Assembly (NCBI GenBank): GCA_030679035.1
Contig: JAUXTH010000118.1
Coordinates: forward strand, 1-49,227
Length of the DNA stretch: 49,227 nucleotides
Reading direction: 5' to 3'
From: Methylobacter sp.
Lineage (GTDB): Bacteria; Pseudomonadota; Gammaproteobacteria; Methylococcales; Methylomonadaceae
Shown here: positions 28,339 to 36,107 of the stretch, one piece after another
Numbering within the stretch: the first letter of the stretch is position 1
Layout of the letters: each line of letters starts with the position of its first letter
Program-made: the position numbers and the translations under genes
Notes under the pieces: model-generated
Told to the model about the DNA's origin: nothing
Databases searched by the model: none
The model's input: the letters and a program-made list of their open reading frames with translations, nothing else

Positions 28339-28689
28339 TTAAGATTTTATAAATCCAAAGGACAGCGGATATTTATAAGCCTTACCTTTACTTGACCTGA
28401 TTGCTGCAACCAAACTGAAAACTATATTCAAAATAACGATTAACCAAGGAAGGAACAGTCCAATAATTATGAACACCAGTGCCCAACAAATTCCAAAATA
28501 GATCAAGGTTGTAATTTGCCAATTCAAGGCATTTCTTGCACTCTCCTTTATCCACCCGTCATTTTTGACTAGATAGACCAATAAGGCAGGAATGAATCCA
28601 AAAAAAATACCGCCAAGATGGGTAGCGACTACAATCAGTCTATCGGTCTCGGAATCTTTATTATAATCTTGATAATTATTCATATTCAT
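28339..28689 (-). CDS. DUF4870 membrane protein
   Basis: 116 residues with three hydrophobic helices: HLGGIFFGFIPALLVYLVKN, then TLIYFGICWALVFIIIGLFL, then VILNIVFSLVAAIRSSKGK. The WIKESARNALNWQI segment is the DUF4870 signature. It is a small inner membrane protein of unknown function. The gene lies directly upstream of the secreted nuclease gene, same strand. Confidence 0.85.
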   Translation of the reverse strand: MNMNNYQDYNKDSETDRLIVVATHLGGIFFGFIPALLVYLVKNDGWIKESARNALNWQITTLIYFGICWALVFIIIGLFLPWLIVILNIVFSLVAAIRSSKGKAYKYPLSFGFIKS

Positions 28690-28804
28690 TTTCTCCTTGG
28701 AAACAAATCTTTATACATGTTGTCCCCATAAATAATGGCGCTTACAGTCAAGCAAAGCAACTGTTATAGGATAACCGGCACTATAAAGAATGACTGAGTT
28801 CTGA

Positions 28805-28827
28805 TTATCCACAAAAGCTGTGGATAA
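28805..28827. promoter_or_regulatory. Pair of perfect inverted DnaA-box sequences
   Basis: TTATCCACA (28805-28813) and TGTGGATAA (28819-28827) are both perfect matches to the DnaA box and are perfect inverses with a 5-nt spacer (AAAGC). They lie in the intergenic region between divergent genes (DUF4870 and DUF6794). No AT-rich unwinding region with further boxes is evident, so it is more probably a DnaA-regulated promoter or a chance hairpin than an origin. Confidence 0.45.
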
Positions 28828-28888
28828 CCTTGTCACTAATTTGTCATAATGCAAGATAAGTTACAGTAAACTCAGGAGTTTAGTTAAA

Positions 28889-29182
28889 TTGACTATAAAT
28901 TGGACGTTAGTTTTGCTGGATTCGAGAGTGCCGGAAACCGTTGAAGAGGCGGTTGATAGATTAATGATGATTCTGGACGACGCACAGCTGAATTCCATTA
29001 CCGTCATGCCTGAAGAAAACTTGTTTACTCTACACTTTAGCCTTGGCATCGCTATCAGAAATGCTTTTAGTTTGCATGAATCCGGGAGTAACTTACTGGC
29101 TTCTTGCGGTGCTGCACATCCCGATGATGCGTCCGAGCTGATAATCAAAAAATTGTGGATTAAATTAAATCATGGTGATTGA
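28889..29182 (+). CDS. DUF6794-like small protein
   Basis: 97 residues. The pattern VPETVEEAVDRLMMILDDAQ, FTLHFSLGIAIRNAFSL and SCGAAHPDDASELIIKKLW matches DUF6794, a family of small cytoplasmic proteins of unknown function. The start is a TTG preceded by CAGGAG at suitable distance; no ATG is available upstream. The last 11 bp overlap the start of the cold-shock/excalibur gene, suggesting coupling. Confidence 0.75.
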   Translation: MTINWTLVLLDSRVPETVEEAVDRLMMILDDAQLNSITVMPEENLFTLHFSLGIAIRNAFSLHESGSNLLASCGAAHPDDASELIIKKLWIKLNHGD

Positions 29183-29747
29183 GAAAGGGACGTTAGTACG
29201 CTGGCTTGATGATAAAGGTTTCGGCTTCATTAAACCGGAAGCCGGGAAAGATATTTTTATCCATATTTCGGCATTAACAGGGATGAGTCGAAAGCCTATT
29301 ATTGGTGATGTTATCCTTTATCAAATTGGTTTTGACACCCAAGGTAAGACCCGTGCTATCAATGCCAAAATTGAAGGCGTTCACCAAGTTCTAACTATAG
29401 CTCCTTTAGAACCTAAAGTACGGACCCCTGTCCCCACAACTCGAAAGTTAACGGCGAGACCCAGCAAGCCTCGGCACAAACTTAAGTTACTGCCTGTTCT
29501 TTGCTTTATTGTTACAGCGGTTTTTATTTACAGCAAGGTTTCAAAAGAACAAAAATTCATTGATCAAGTTAAGCTGCTAACAGTCAAAACACCAGCAGTA
29601 GAAAAATCAGGGCAGTTTCAATGCCAAGGTAAAGTATGGTGTTCACAGATGTCCTCTTATGAAGAAGCTATTTTTTATCTTCACAATTGCCCCGGAACTA
29701 AAATGGATGGTGATAGTGATGGAATACCATGTGAGCAACAATTTTAA
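29172..29747 (+). CDS. Cold-shock domain / TM / excalibur-domain fusion protein
   Basis: 191 residues. An N-terminal cold-shock domain has the RNP-1-like KGFGFIKPE and RNP-2-like DIFIHISA motifs; then a Pro/Thr/Lys-rich linker (TRKLTARPSKPRHKLK), one TM helix (LLPVLCFIVTAVFIYSKV, about 112-130) and a C-terminal excalibur calcium-binding-like domain with Cys residues (DGDSDGIPCE). The topology would place the nucleic-acid-binding domain in the cytoplasm and the excalibur domain in the periplasm. The start overlaps the DUF6794 gene. Known relatives with this layout exist (DUF1294-type proteins have a related CSD-plus-TM design), but the function is not established. Confidence 0.85.
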   Translation: MVIEKGTLVRWLDDKGFGFIKPEAGKDIFIHISALTGMSRKPIIGDVILYQIGFDTQGKTRAINAKIEGVHQVLTIAPLEPKVRTPVPTTRKLTARPSKPRHKLKLLPVLCFIVTAVFIYSKVSKEQKFIDQVKLLTVKTPAVEKSGQFQCQGKVWCSQMSSYEEAIFYLHNCPGTKMDGDSDGIPCEQQF

Positions 29748-29998
29748 TGCCTTCAAAAAAGTATTTGGAAGACAGGCAGATATTTCTACTAATTTAAATA
29801 GAAGAAATGGAATTTAATCGAGATAAACCAACCTTAGCATCTGGATATTATGCTACGCTTTTATATTGATAAATTTGATGTTGAATTGACATTGCTAACA
29901 ACATGGAAACTCATGCTTGTATGCGGATGTTACAGATATTATTAACGTAGCCAATACTCGTAATCACAATTTAGAACCCAACATCGGAGCAAAATATA
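29748..29998. other. Intergenic region, no gene seen
   Basis: 251 AT-rich bp between the excalibur gene and a two-gene unit. It presumably carries the promoter of the latter; no clear terminator or repeat was seen. Confidence 0.3.
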
Positions 29999-30619
29999 AT
30001 GATATTCCTGGCCAAATTTGAGCGTAATTTTTTGTTTGGTTTAACCAGATCTTTAGCGATGTTTTTTATTTTCGCAACGCTCGCAACGCTGATAGTAGGT
30101 GGTTTAGTGGTTGGGATATCTCAGTTATCTAACAGCGATAGTAATATAGCTCCGCAAGAAGTTATCGATAGCCTAAAGCCAGCTCTCCCTGTTGAAACTA
30201 TGCAACCTAATAACCAACAGCAGACAAGTCAGCCAACAACCCAAACCCAGCTCCTTCCGCCAGGATTAAAAATGCCTTTTGTGTTGCAAAAGCATTTCAG
30301 TGATCCTGATGACATACGCAGGCTAGCTAATTGGTTAGATGAGGTGCCCGATAACCAACAACAAGTATTCTTGGACGAAATGGCCACAGTAGTAACCCAA
30401 GCCGAAAAAGAACATATAGAGCCCTTTAGTGCCATCAACGCCTATCATAAACTAAAGATGGAAAAGTTGACTGCTCAGCGACAGACGGAAGCTGGTAATG
30501 TCCAAACATGGCTTTGGTATGCAGGGGCACTGGGCGCAGGCATTATTATTATTGCGTTGTTCAGTTTGATTCTTGTTTTGTTAGCAATTGAGCGTAATAC
30601 ACGGAGAATTGACGAGTGA
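29999..30619 (+). CDS. Hypothetical two-TM protein
   Basis: 206 residues, not recognised. A TM helix near the N-terminus (FIFATLATLIVGGLVVGISQL) and one near the C-terminus (GALGAGIIIIALFSLILVLL) flank a middle domain that starts with a Gln/Thr-rich, probably disordered stretch (NNQQQTSQPTTQTQ) and continues with a helical segment (DPDDIRRLANWLDEVPDNQQ). The topology suggests a periplasmic middle domain. The stop overlaps the GTG start of the downstream lipoprotein gene, so the two are probably a functional pair. Confidence 0.75.
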   Translation: MIFLAKFERNFLFGLTRSLAMFFIFATLATLIVGGLVVGISQLSNSDSNIAPQEVIDSLKPALPVETMQPNNQQQTSQPTTQTQLLPPGLKMPFVLQKHFSDPDDIRRLANWLDEVPDNQQQVFLDEMATVVTQAEKEHIEPFSAINAYHKLKMEKLTAQRQTEAGNVQTWLWYAGALGAGIIIIALFSLILVLLAIERNTRRIDE

Positions 30620-32415
30620 AATATATTAAAGAAATAGCGCCAATACTCGCATTGAGCGTATTAGCATCATGTGGTCAACAATCTGACATTCCCAAAGCTG
30701 ACAAATTCCCAGGTTTTGTCCAAATTGGAACCGATAAAGAAACATCACGTTTATTCGTTGATCTTGACTCTGTTACAAGAAACAATGACGGAGTTATCTC
30801 TTTCAAGCTACTGCGGGTTATCGATTCCGGTTACGCCATCCAGGATGCTGTCACCAATTGTCGAGATAACTTCCAGGGATTAATAGGCACAAAATTTACA
30901 AATGAAGCGGAAAGCGATTCCGAGTATCCTGGGGATGTTCATCCACTGCTTTATAAAAGTAATCCAGCATTTTTGGCAATGGTTAATAAGGTCTGTGAGA
31001 AAGCCGATGAAAGCCGAATGATCACAGGTGCATTTGATGATATTAAAGCATTGGAATTAGTGTACGGCCCTTATCATCCAGAGGCAAAAGCTGCTTATTG
31101 GACTGGCATCAATCCTCCCGCCACGCTATCTCAATCAGCGTCAAGCTTTACGAAAACAGATGGATTAGTGAAGATCAATTTTTCTCAAGAGTATAGAGAA
31201 GGCAATGACACTAAACGAATTTTATTGACTCAAACCAATCCCGCTGAAGGTGGTAATGACTGTCATGCTTGTGGGGTTCTATTGGGAGCAACTATTTTTG
31301 TTCATGTCGGAGATAAATGGCGAATTGAATCAGAAAATAGATATTTGGACGTGGTGGGTGCCAATGGTGAACCTCCCGTACTGGCCTGGACAAATATTGG
31401 TAAAGATGAGCATGTAATCACTGTCAAAATGACAGATATGCATCAAGGTGTAGTGGAAGGTTTTATTGGTATTTACAAGCTAGGAATAAGTGGTTGGCAG
31501 CCTCTTTTGGAATTCAATGAGGAAGGTGAGTCTTTGTCTGATATTCGCTTAACATTCTCTAATGTTAATTCAAAACAGACCTACGCTGATGCACTTATTA
31601 CAGTTGAAAATGAATCTGAAGGTGCGAAAACTATCAAAGAGAAGAAATTCATATTTAATGGATCACAGTATTTGTTGCATTCACCTGATGAATCAATGGT
31701 GAAAGCCGACCTAAATAGCCAACCTCAATCATTAGTGCAGACGGCAAAAATGGTCGACTCAAGTTCGGCTCCTCAACAAAATGTCCAGGCTATTCAAACC
31801 CAAAACTCAGCAGTGGACAATCAGAATCATTCGAACCAAAGTGCTTTATCAGAAAGTTCCTCAAGCGCCATGGTTAATCGTATGCTTGAATTTGCTTTGA
31901 ATGATGGCGGATTAAGCCATGAATCTGAAATACAACAAATAAAACTTCAATTAGAAGGATTGCCTATACCAGAAAAAGGTAATAAAAAGGCCGCAAGAGC
32001 GATTAATGATAAAGGTTTGGCGTCATCTAAAGAATATGACTTTAATAATGCGGTGAAGTTTTTTGAAGAAGCCAACAGCTTAGATAAGTCTGATATTGAA
32101 ATTATCAGCAATCTAGGCTTTTCATATTTAAAACAAGGTAATTTGGATTTAGCTCAACAAGCGATCATTACGACTTTAACCATGTCACCTGGCCGCGCAA
32201 CAGCATGGGCAAATTTAGGCGAAGTTTTCGGAGCAAGAGGTGATCTCAGTCATGTGGTAGCCTGTTTTTCAAATACCTATAGATTTTCAAAAGACAGGTT
32301 AAAAACGCATCTATTCATGAAGAAACTTAACGAAACTGAAAATATGGAAAATATAAGACAAGCAAGAGCAATTGCGATCGACTGGGCAGCGAAGTCTTAT
32401 CCCGACATTAATTAA
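30616..32415 (+). CDS. Hypothetical lipoprotein with C-terminal TPR repeats
   Basis: 599 residues from a GTG start that overlaps the upstream stop (GTGA). N-terminal lipoprotein signal MKYIKEIAPILALSVLASCG with lipobox LASC. The middle has no family I recognise; it contains a C-H-A-C motif (GGNDCHACGVLLGA). After a Gln/Ser-rich linker the C-terminal region has TPR-like repeats (NDKGLASSKEYDFNNAVKFF, LGFSYLKQGNLDLAQQAI, WANLGEVFGARGDLSHV). It is probably anchored in the outer or inner membrane and exposed to the periplasm. The coupled upstream two-TM protein is the obvious partner. Confidence 0.8.
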   Translation: MKYIKEIAPILALSVLASCGQQSDIPKADKFPGFVQIGTDKETSRLFVDLDSVTRNNDGVISFKLLRVIDSGYAIQDAVTNCRDNFQGLIGTKFTNEAESDSEYPGDVHPLLYKSNPAFLAMVNKVCEKADESRMITGAFDDIKALELVYGPYHPEAKAAYWTGINPPATLSQSASSFTKTDGLVKINFSQEYREGNDTKRILLTQTNPAEGGNDCHACGVLLGATIFVHVGDKWRIESENRYLDVVGANGEPPVLAWTNIGKDEHVITVKMTDMHQGVVEGFIGIYKLGISGWQPLLEFNEEGESLSDIRLTFSNVNSKQTYADALITVENESEGAKTIKEKKFIFNGSQYLLHSPDESMVKADLNSQPQSLVQTAKMVDSSSAPQQNVQAIQTQNSAVDNQNHSNQSALSESSSSAMVNRMLEFALNDGGLSHESEIQQIKLQLEGLPIPEKGNKKAARAINDKGLASSKEYDFNNAVKFFEEANSLDKSDIEIISNLGFSYLKQGNLDLAQQAIITTLTMSPGRATAWANLGEVFGARGDLSHVVACFSNTYRFSKDRLKTHLFMKKLNETENMENIRQARAIAIDWAAKSYPDIN

Positions 32416-32552
32416 TGATAGCAATGTCGTTACCGGACTGACATTTATTTACTGCATTCATCTTTACACAAGTGATTTGAACGTTATGTAACGGCCACTT
32501 GGAGACATCCAAAGATTTTCAGCGTATGGCGGCTGCAAAACAGAAAGCTGCC

Positions 32553-32641
32553 GATCAACGTAGAGCTAACCGGGCGCGGTCAGGGAAGCTGAAAAAATAA
32601 AACCGCATTATAACCGCGCTCCGGTTGAGTGTTGGGTTAGC
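32553..32641 (-). repeat. attC site 1 (distal end of array, degenerate)
   Basis: The R'' box (GGCTAAC, minus strand) overlaps the stop codon of cassette A. The inner body (AACCGGAGCGCGGTTATAAT ... CCGGTTAGCTCTACGTTG) is the common type, but the last R' box is GTTGATC rather than GTTRRRY, as often seen at the end of an array. Confidence 0.7.
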
Positions 32642-33467
32642 CATTTTTTGGCACCCAAAGCATATTTGCTCCAACATGCTTGCGAATGAAACTAGAAAGC
32701 ACTGACTGCATTATCCATGGCCTAAATCTATCTGGAAATGGGCCATCTCTAAGTTGGCGTATTTTAGAAAAATCGGCTATCCAATTTTCATCTTTCCCAC
32801 CAATTTCGCCCAATGTATGCAAAAGCCTTTTGTTTGATTCGTCTAGGGTTTCTGTCGGAAGTTCGTAAAGCAATTCTATAGCTTCAGCGAATGATGTCTT
32901 CATAATTTCTTCTTTTTCGCTGTGCATTAAAAAGTGCGGCGAATGAGGGGTAAATGTTACATGCTTGTGGAGATTCACAACTGTTCTTACATCAAGCATT
33001 GGAATTGTGTTAAGCAATGTGCTTGCATTTGATTCATTCTTTAAATCATCTTTGCTGAGCGTGGAATTGGTTGCATAGAAAGTTGGATAGTTTAAATTCG
33101 CAAGTTCTTTTAAGCGCTCCCATTGATGGAAGTCATCAACAAATGCACCACTTGCATTCCTGGTGCTATGTGGAATTTTGAAACGGAAGTATTCCAAGTT
33201 CCAAAATTGCCATTCCTTCGCTCCTGCGCTAGTTAGTTGTCCAGATAGCTTGTATTGGAGAAAGAAATTGCAGCCTTCATGGTTGTCAGCTGGGGGATAG
33301 TGAAGCCATGGAAAATGAAAGGCACTGTCCCATCCAAGATCGAACTCATCAAAGAGTGAAGGTACGTTTGCAAATACCCATTGCCCGCTCACTTCAAAAA
33401 TTTTGCGTATGTACGCAGTATTTACCGCTTGCTGTAACTGTGACTCTGAAAAATTTGGATCGCGCAT
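32637..33467 (-). CDS. Cassette A: hypothetical protein, possible nuclease-like fold
   Basis: 276 residues, no family assigned. The stretch FDLGWDSAFHFPWLH and, some 20 residues on, CNFFLQYKLSGQ give a D...Q-x-K layout like the core of PD-(D/E)XK nucleases; downstream comes a conserved-looking block (WNLEYFRFKIPHST, then HQWERLKELANLNYPTFYAT). The nuclease idea is inference from these spacings. There is no TM segment. The gene fills one cassette: start 10 bp from attC 2 and stop inside attC 1, and is therefore likely expressed only from array or cassette-borne promoters. Cassette proteins of unknown function are often linked to phage defence in sedentary integrons. Confidence 0.75.
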   Translation of the reverse strand: MRDPNFSESQLQQAVNTAYIRKIFEVSGQWVFANVPSLFDEFDLGWDSAFHFPWLHYPPADNHEGCNFFLQYKLSGQLTSAGAKEWQFWNLEYFRFKIPHSTRNASGAFVDDFHQWERLKELANLNYPTFYATNSTLSKDDLKNESNASTLLNTIPMLDVRTVVNLHKHVTFTPHSPHFLMHSEKEEIMKTSFAEAIELLYELPTETLDESNKRLLHTLGEIGGKDENWIADFSKIRQLRDGPFPDRFRPWIMQSVLSSFIRKHVGANMLWVPKNG

Positions 33468-33475
33468 AATTTAAT

Positions 33476-33597
33476 GGCTAACATTACGTTAAGGGGTGTG
33501 CCGCCTACAGAACTTGAGCGAAGCCGCTGCACCTTGATAAAAATAAAACTTCAAAGCCGCCAACGGGCGGCGCGTCCCATTGACCGACTTGTTAGGC
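33476..33597 (-). repeat. attC site 2 (distinct long type)
   Basis: 122 bp bounded by GCCTAAC and GTTAGCC on the minus strand. The body differs from all other sites in the array: inner arms CAATGGGACGCG and a GGCGGCACACCCCTTAACGT arm. It resembles the longer attC type with a CACCCCTTAACGT L' region, so cassette B was probably acquired from another cassette pool. Confidence 0.75.
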
Positions 33598-33643
33598 CAA
33601 TCAACGCCGCCAAAACCAAACAGTACCATACGGATTACATTTT

Positions 33644-34363
33644 CTAGGCTGGCAATTTGAAGGATATTACATCGCTCTCATGTTTCCTTGTTAATGCTGG
33701 GCAGACAGTCTGGAAGTGATGTAAAAAATATGTTGCTTCAATTGAATCAGCTTCAATATACGCTTTGATGTGGTCGTGAAGCGCGATTCCAGCATTTAGC
33801 GTGAGCGGAACAAAATTGAAAAATATAGATTCTTTGGGTATGCCAGCACAAACAGCTTTTGCTTCAAAAGCATCTGCATTTAGATATTCACGCACAAGTG
33901 GCCGCGCTTCTGGACGCAGCCTTGACTCATCACGTGGAAGCGACAGAAACGTATCAAGATCAGACCATGATAGTGGAACATCAAAACAATCTCCGCCTTC
34001 TTCCTCTGGAGGCGCAGGGAAATCTACATAAAAGTACTGGCTTACTTTTTCTGGGTCATTCGTCGTGTAGCGATGAAAATTATACAAACTGCGAATCCGA
34101 TTTGCTTTGTTGTGATGTCGAGCATTGCGGATTGCTAAGATTGTGCATAACTCTGGTGTTTCATACCAATTCACTGTGTTAATTTGATTTTGAAACATCA
34201 AATCATACAAGTTATGAAATGCGTTCAACTTCGCGTTTATAGCTGTTTCTAGCGTACCTATGGCTTCTGCGCGATCTACAGCCATGAGTTGATGAAGTTT
34301 AAAGTTGGATTCAAGAAGAACCCTATATGTTTGTGCTAAATCTTCAAAGGAATAAGTAAGCAT
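33644..34363 (-). CDS. Cassette B: hypothetical protein with HEPN-like motif
   Basis: 239 residues, all-helical in its first half. The segment ELCTILAIRNARHHNKANRI contains the R-N-x-x-H-H arrangement of HEPN-type ribonuclease domains (R-x4-6-H), placed after a helix as expected. No nucleotidyltransferase partner is adjacent. The second half (FVPLTLNAGIALHDHIKAYI) is unassigned. The function suggested by the motif is RNA cleavage or RNA binding in stress or phage response; this is inference from one motif. It sits in a single cassette bounded by attC 3 upstream and the unusual attC 2 downstream. Confidence 0.72.
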   Translation of the reverse strand: MLTYSFEDLAQTYRVLLESNFKLHQLMAVDRAEAIGTLETAINAKLNAFHNLYDLMFQNQINTVNWYETPELCTILAIRNARHHNKANRIRSLYNFHRYTTNDPEKVSQYFYVDFPAPPEEEGGDCFDVPLSWSDLDTFLSLPRDESRLRPEARPLVREYLNADAFEAKAVCAGIPKESIFFNFVPLTLNAGIALHDHIKAYIEADSIEATYFLHHFQTVCPALTRKHESDVISFKLPA

Positions 34364-34378
34364 GGTAATCCACTTGAT

Positions 34379-34468
34379 GCCTAATGTAGAGCTAACCAGG
34401 CGCGGGCCTGGAAAGCTGAAAAACGAAGCCGTATTATAACCGCGCTCCGGTTGAGCGCCATGTTAGAC
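34379..34468 (-). repeat. attC site 3
   Basis: 90 bp with GTCTAAC as R'' and ATTAGGC as R' on the minus strand; common body type. It follows cassette C and precedes cassette B. Confidence 0.75.
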
Positions 34469-34484
34469 CATTTCATGGGGCTTA

Positions 34485-34781
34485 CTATGCCTGACTCAGC
34501 CGCCATGTGGCTGCCTCAAGTTCACCAGCAGAGAAGAGTGACTTGAACTGCGGTTCTAGCATGATTGATTCCATGGTTAGATCCTTTCGCCCGAGCTTGA
34601 CTACTGTTTTAAACCCGTCTTGAATCTCACCAGACTTAATCAGCTTTCGAGCCAACCCAAGGGCGCCTTGATCATTAAGCATCTGTTCAAACCGAGTAGG
34701 GTGGTAACCCAAATCATGTGATTGACGAATGGAGTCTCTCAAGCGTGAAGAGAACTCGGACTCCAGGTTGTTGGTATTCAT
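34485..34781 (-). CDS. Cassette C: small conserved helical protein
   Basis: 98 residues. The pattern FEQMLNDQGALGLARKLIKS, GFKTVVKLGRKDLTMESIML and FKSLFSAGELEAATWRL matches a conserved module (G-R-x-D-L-T-x-E) seen alone and at the ends of larger accessory-genome proteins, whose function I cannot name. No catalytic residues or TM helices are seen. The cassette is short, with attC 3 17 bp after the stop and attC 4 upstream. Confidence 0.75.
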   Translation of the reverse strand: MNTNNLESEFSSRLRDSIRQSHDLGYHPTRFEQMLNDQGALGLARKLIKSGEIQDGFKTVVKLGRKDLTMESIMLEPQFKSLFSAGELEAATWRLSQA

Positions 34782-34802
34782 AGCGACTCCATTTCAATGA
34801 TG

Positions 34803-34892
34803 GTCTAACATAGAGCTAACCGGGCGGGGCCCGGGAAGCTGAAAAAACAAAGCCGTATTATAACCGCGCTCCGGTTGAGCGCCCTGTTAGAC
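34803..34892 (-). repeat. attC site 4
   Basis: 90 bp with perfect outer boxes: GTCTAAC (R'') and GTTAGAC (R'). Common body type. It is the best-conserved site of the array and follows cassette D. Confidence 0.82.
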
Positions 34893-34936
34893 ACGATGGG
34901 TGATTGCAAGACTTGACCCCGTGTTTCGCTCGAATT

Positions 34937-36007
34937 TTATGAACAGAATTTCGTCATGTAATCAGCCGAATTTATATCATTATCGCTAGTTTTCAAATCG
35001 TCTGACATTAAGTGCTCTAAATCTTGCGGCCCAATAGCTCCAAATACGAAGCGCTCAATTCCGGCGTCTTTCAGCTTGTTCGCAAACTGATCACTTTCAT
35101 TACGAAAGAATGCCGAATAATAATATCGTGTTGCCCCTGCTATTAGGTCGGAAATTTGAAGGGCTGGATGTTGTTTTGAGTTTCCAGAGCGCAATTCTTT
35201 AACTTTTAAAGGGAATTTAAATTTTCTTTGGCCATAGCCTATTTCCATCGGTGAAATCGAACTATCCATCATTTTCATAAAAATGGGTTGCGACGCTGTA
35301 ATGGGTTTTGATTCGTCATAGATAACGATAGGCGCTTCATCTAACTGTTTTGTCCATTCAGTTAAATGACAAAAGAACGAACTAATGGCTGGGTCTATAG
35401 CGTATTTTTTGTCAATGCCGTTGAGAATATCATCTATAAAACGCTCCGCATAAATGTAAGGAGCAAGCATGGACTTATGTTTTTCATCTGTGCAGTTATC
35501 GTATAGCACTTTAGCGCTATTGAAAAACTTACTTTTGGATTCGCTGGATTGATTTCTGACCATTTCAACAAAACTGGCCAGAAAGTCATTAAATTGTTGT
35601 TCAGCACAAAAATGCGGCGCTAAATACCAATGCAAATTCGCTAATACAATATTGCGGCTATTTTTATAAATATCGATTCCATCCCTACGCATAAGCGTTT
35701 CTTCTATGATGTCAACAAGTTGAGTAATTACATTGAAACGCTTATGTACAATCATCGTTTTTACACGTTTTTCAGAGTGTATTGGCGAGCTGATAAAATC
35801 TAATATTTTTCTCCGCCCTGCTTCGCTGCCTTGAAGACTACTGAATTTTGCTTCGGAAGCTTGATGGGATGAAACAAGGAGTAAAAGCTCTGAACATTCA
35901 TCTGGATTGTAATCTACCGATGCAAGCGTAAAGATCGGTTGCTTAGCGTCTAATAAATGCGCTCCCGTATTATGTGACTCATCGAAGAAAATTATTGGTG
36001 TTGTCAT
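34937..36007 (-). CDS. Cassette D: DUF3800 protein
   Basis: 356 residues. The N-terminus PIIFFDESHNTGAHLLDAK, then QPIFTLASVDY, is the acidic DES start of DUF3800, and ALQISDLIAGATRYYYSAF is the conserved C-terminal Q-x-x-D-L-x-A-G segment. DUF3800 proteins are thought to have an RNase H-like fold with the acidic residues at the active site; several are found in defence islands and mobile DNA. It is cassette-encoded, has attC 4 after it and attC 5 before it, and has no TM helix. Confidence 0.82.
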   Translation of the reverse strand: MTTPIIFFDESHNTGAHLLDAKQPIFTLASVDYNPDECSELLLLVSSHQASEAKFSSLQGSEAGRRKILDFISSPIHSEKRVKTMIVHKRFNVITQLVDIIEETLMRRDGIDIYKNSRNIVLANLHWYLAPHFCAEQQFNDFLASFVEMVRNQSSESKSKFFNSAKVLYDNCTDEKHKSMLAPYIYAERFIDDILNGIDKKYAIDPAISSFFCHLTEWTKQLDEAPIVIYDESKPITASQPIFMKMMDSSISPMEIGYGQRKFKFPLKVKELRSGNSKQHPALQISDLIAGATRYYYSAFFRNESDQFANKLKDAGIERFVFGAIGPQDLEHLMSDDLKTSDNDINSADYMTKFCS

Positions 36008-36018
36008 GAGGGAGCGCC

Positions 36019-36107
36019 GTCTAACGTAGAGCTAACCGGGCGCGGCCCGGAAAGTTGAAAAATAAAACCGTATTATAACCGCGCTCCGATTGAGCGCCCT
36101 GTTATAC
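36019..36107 (-). repeat. attC site 5
   Basis: 89 bp with GTATAAC (R'') and GTTAGAC (R') on the minus strand. Common body. Its R'' box contains the stop codon of cassette E. Confidence 0.8.

Noticed and set aside
28805-28827. DnaA-box pair as a replication origin
   Set aside because: Only two boxes, no iterons, no obvious AT-rich unwinding element and no adjacent replication initiator gene.
32525-32607. Short plus-strand frame MAAAKQKAADQRRANRARSG... running into attC 1
   Set aside because: Most of it translates the attC itself; it is only 24 codons long, with no ribosome binding site clearly placed.
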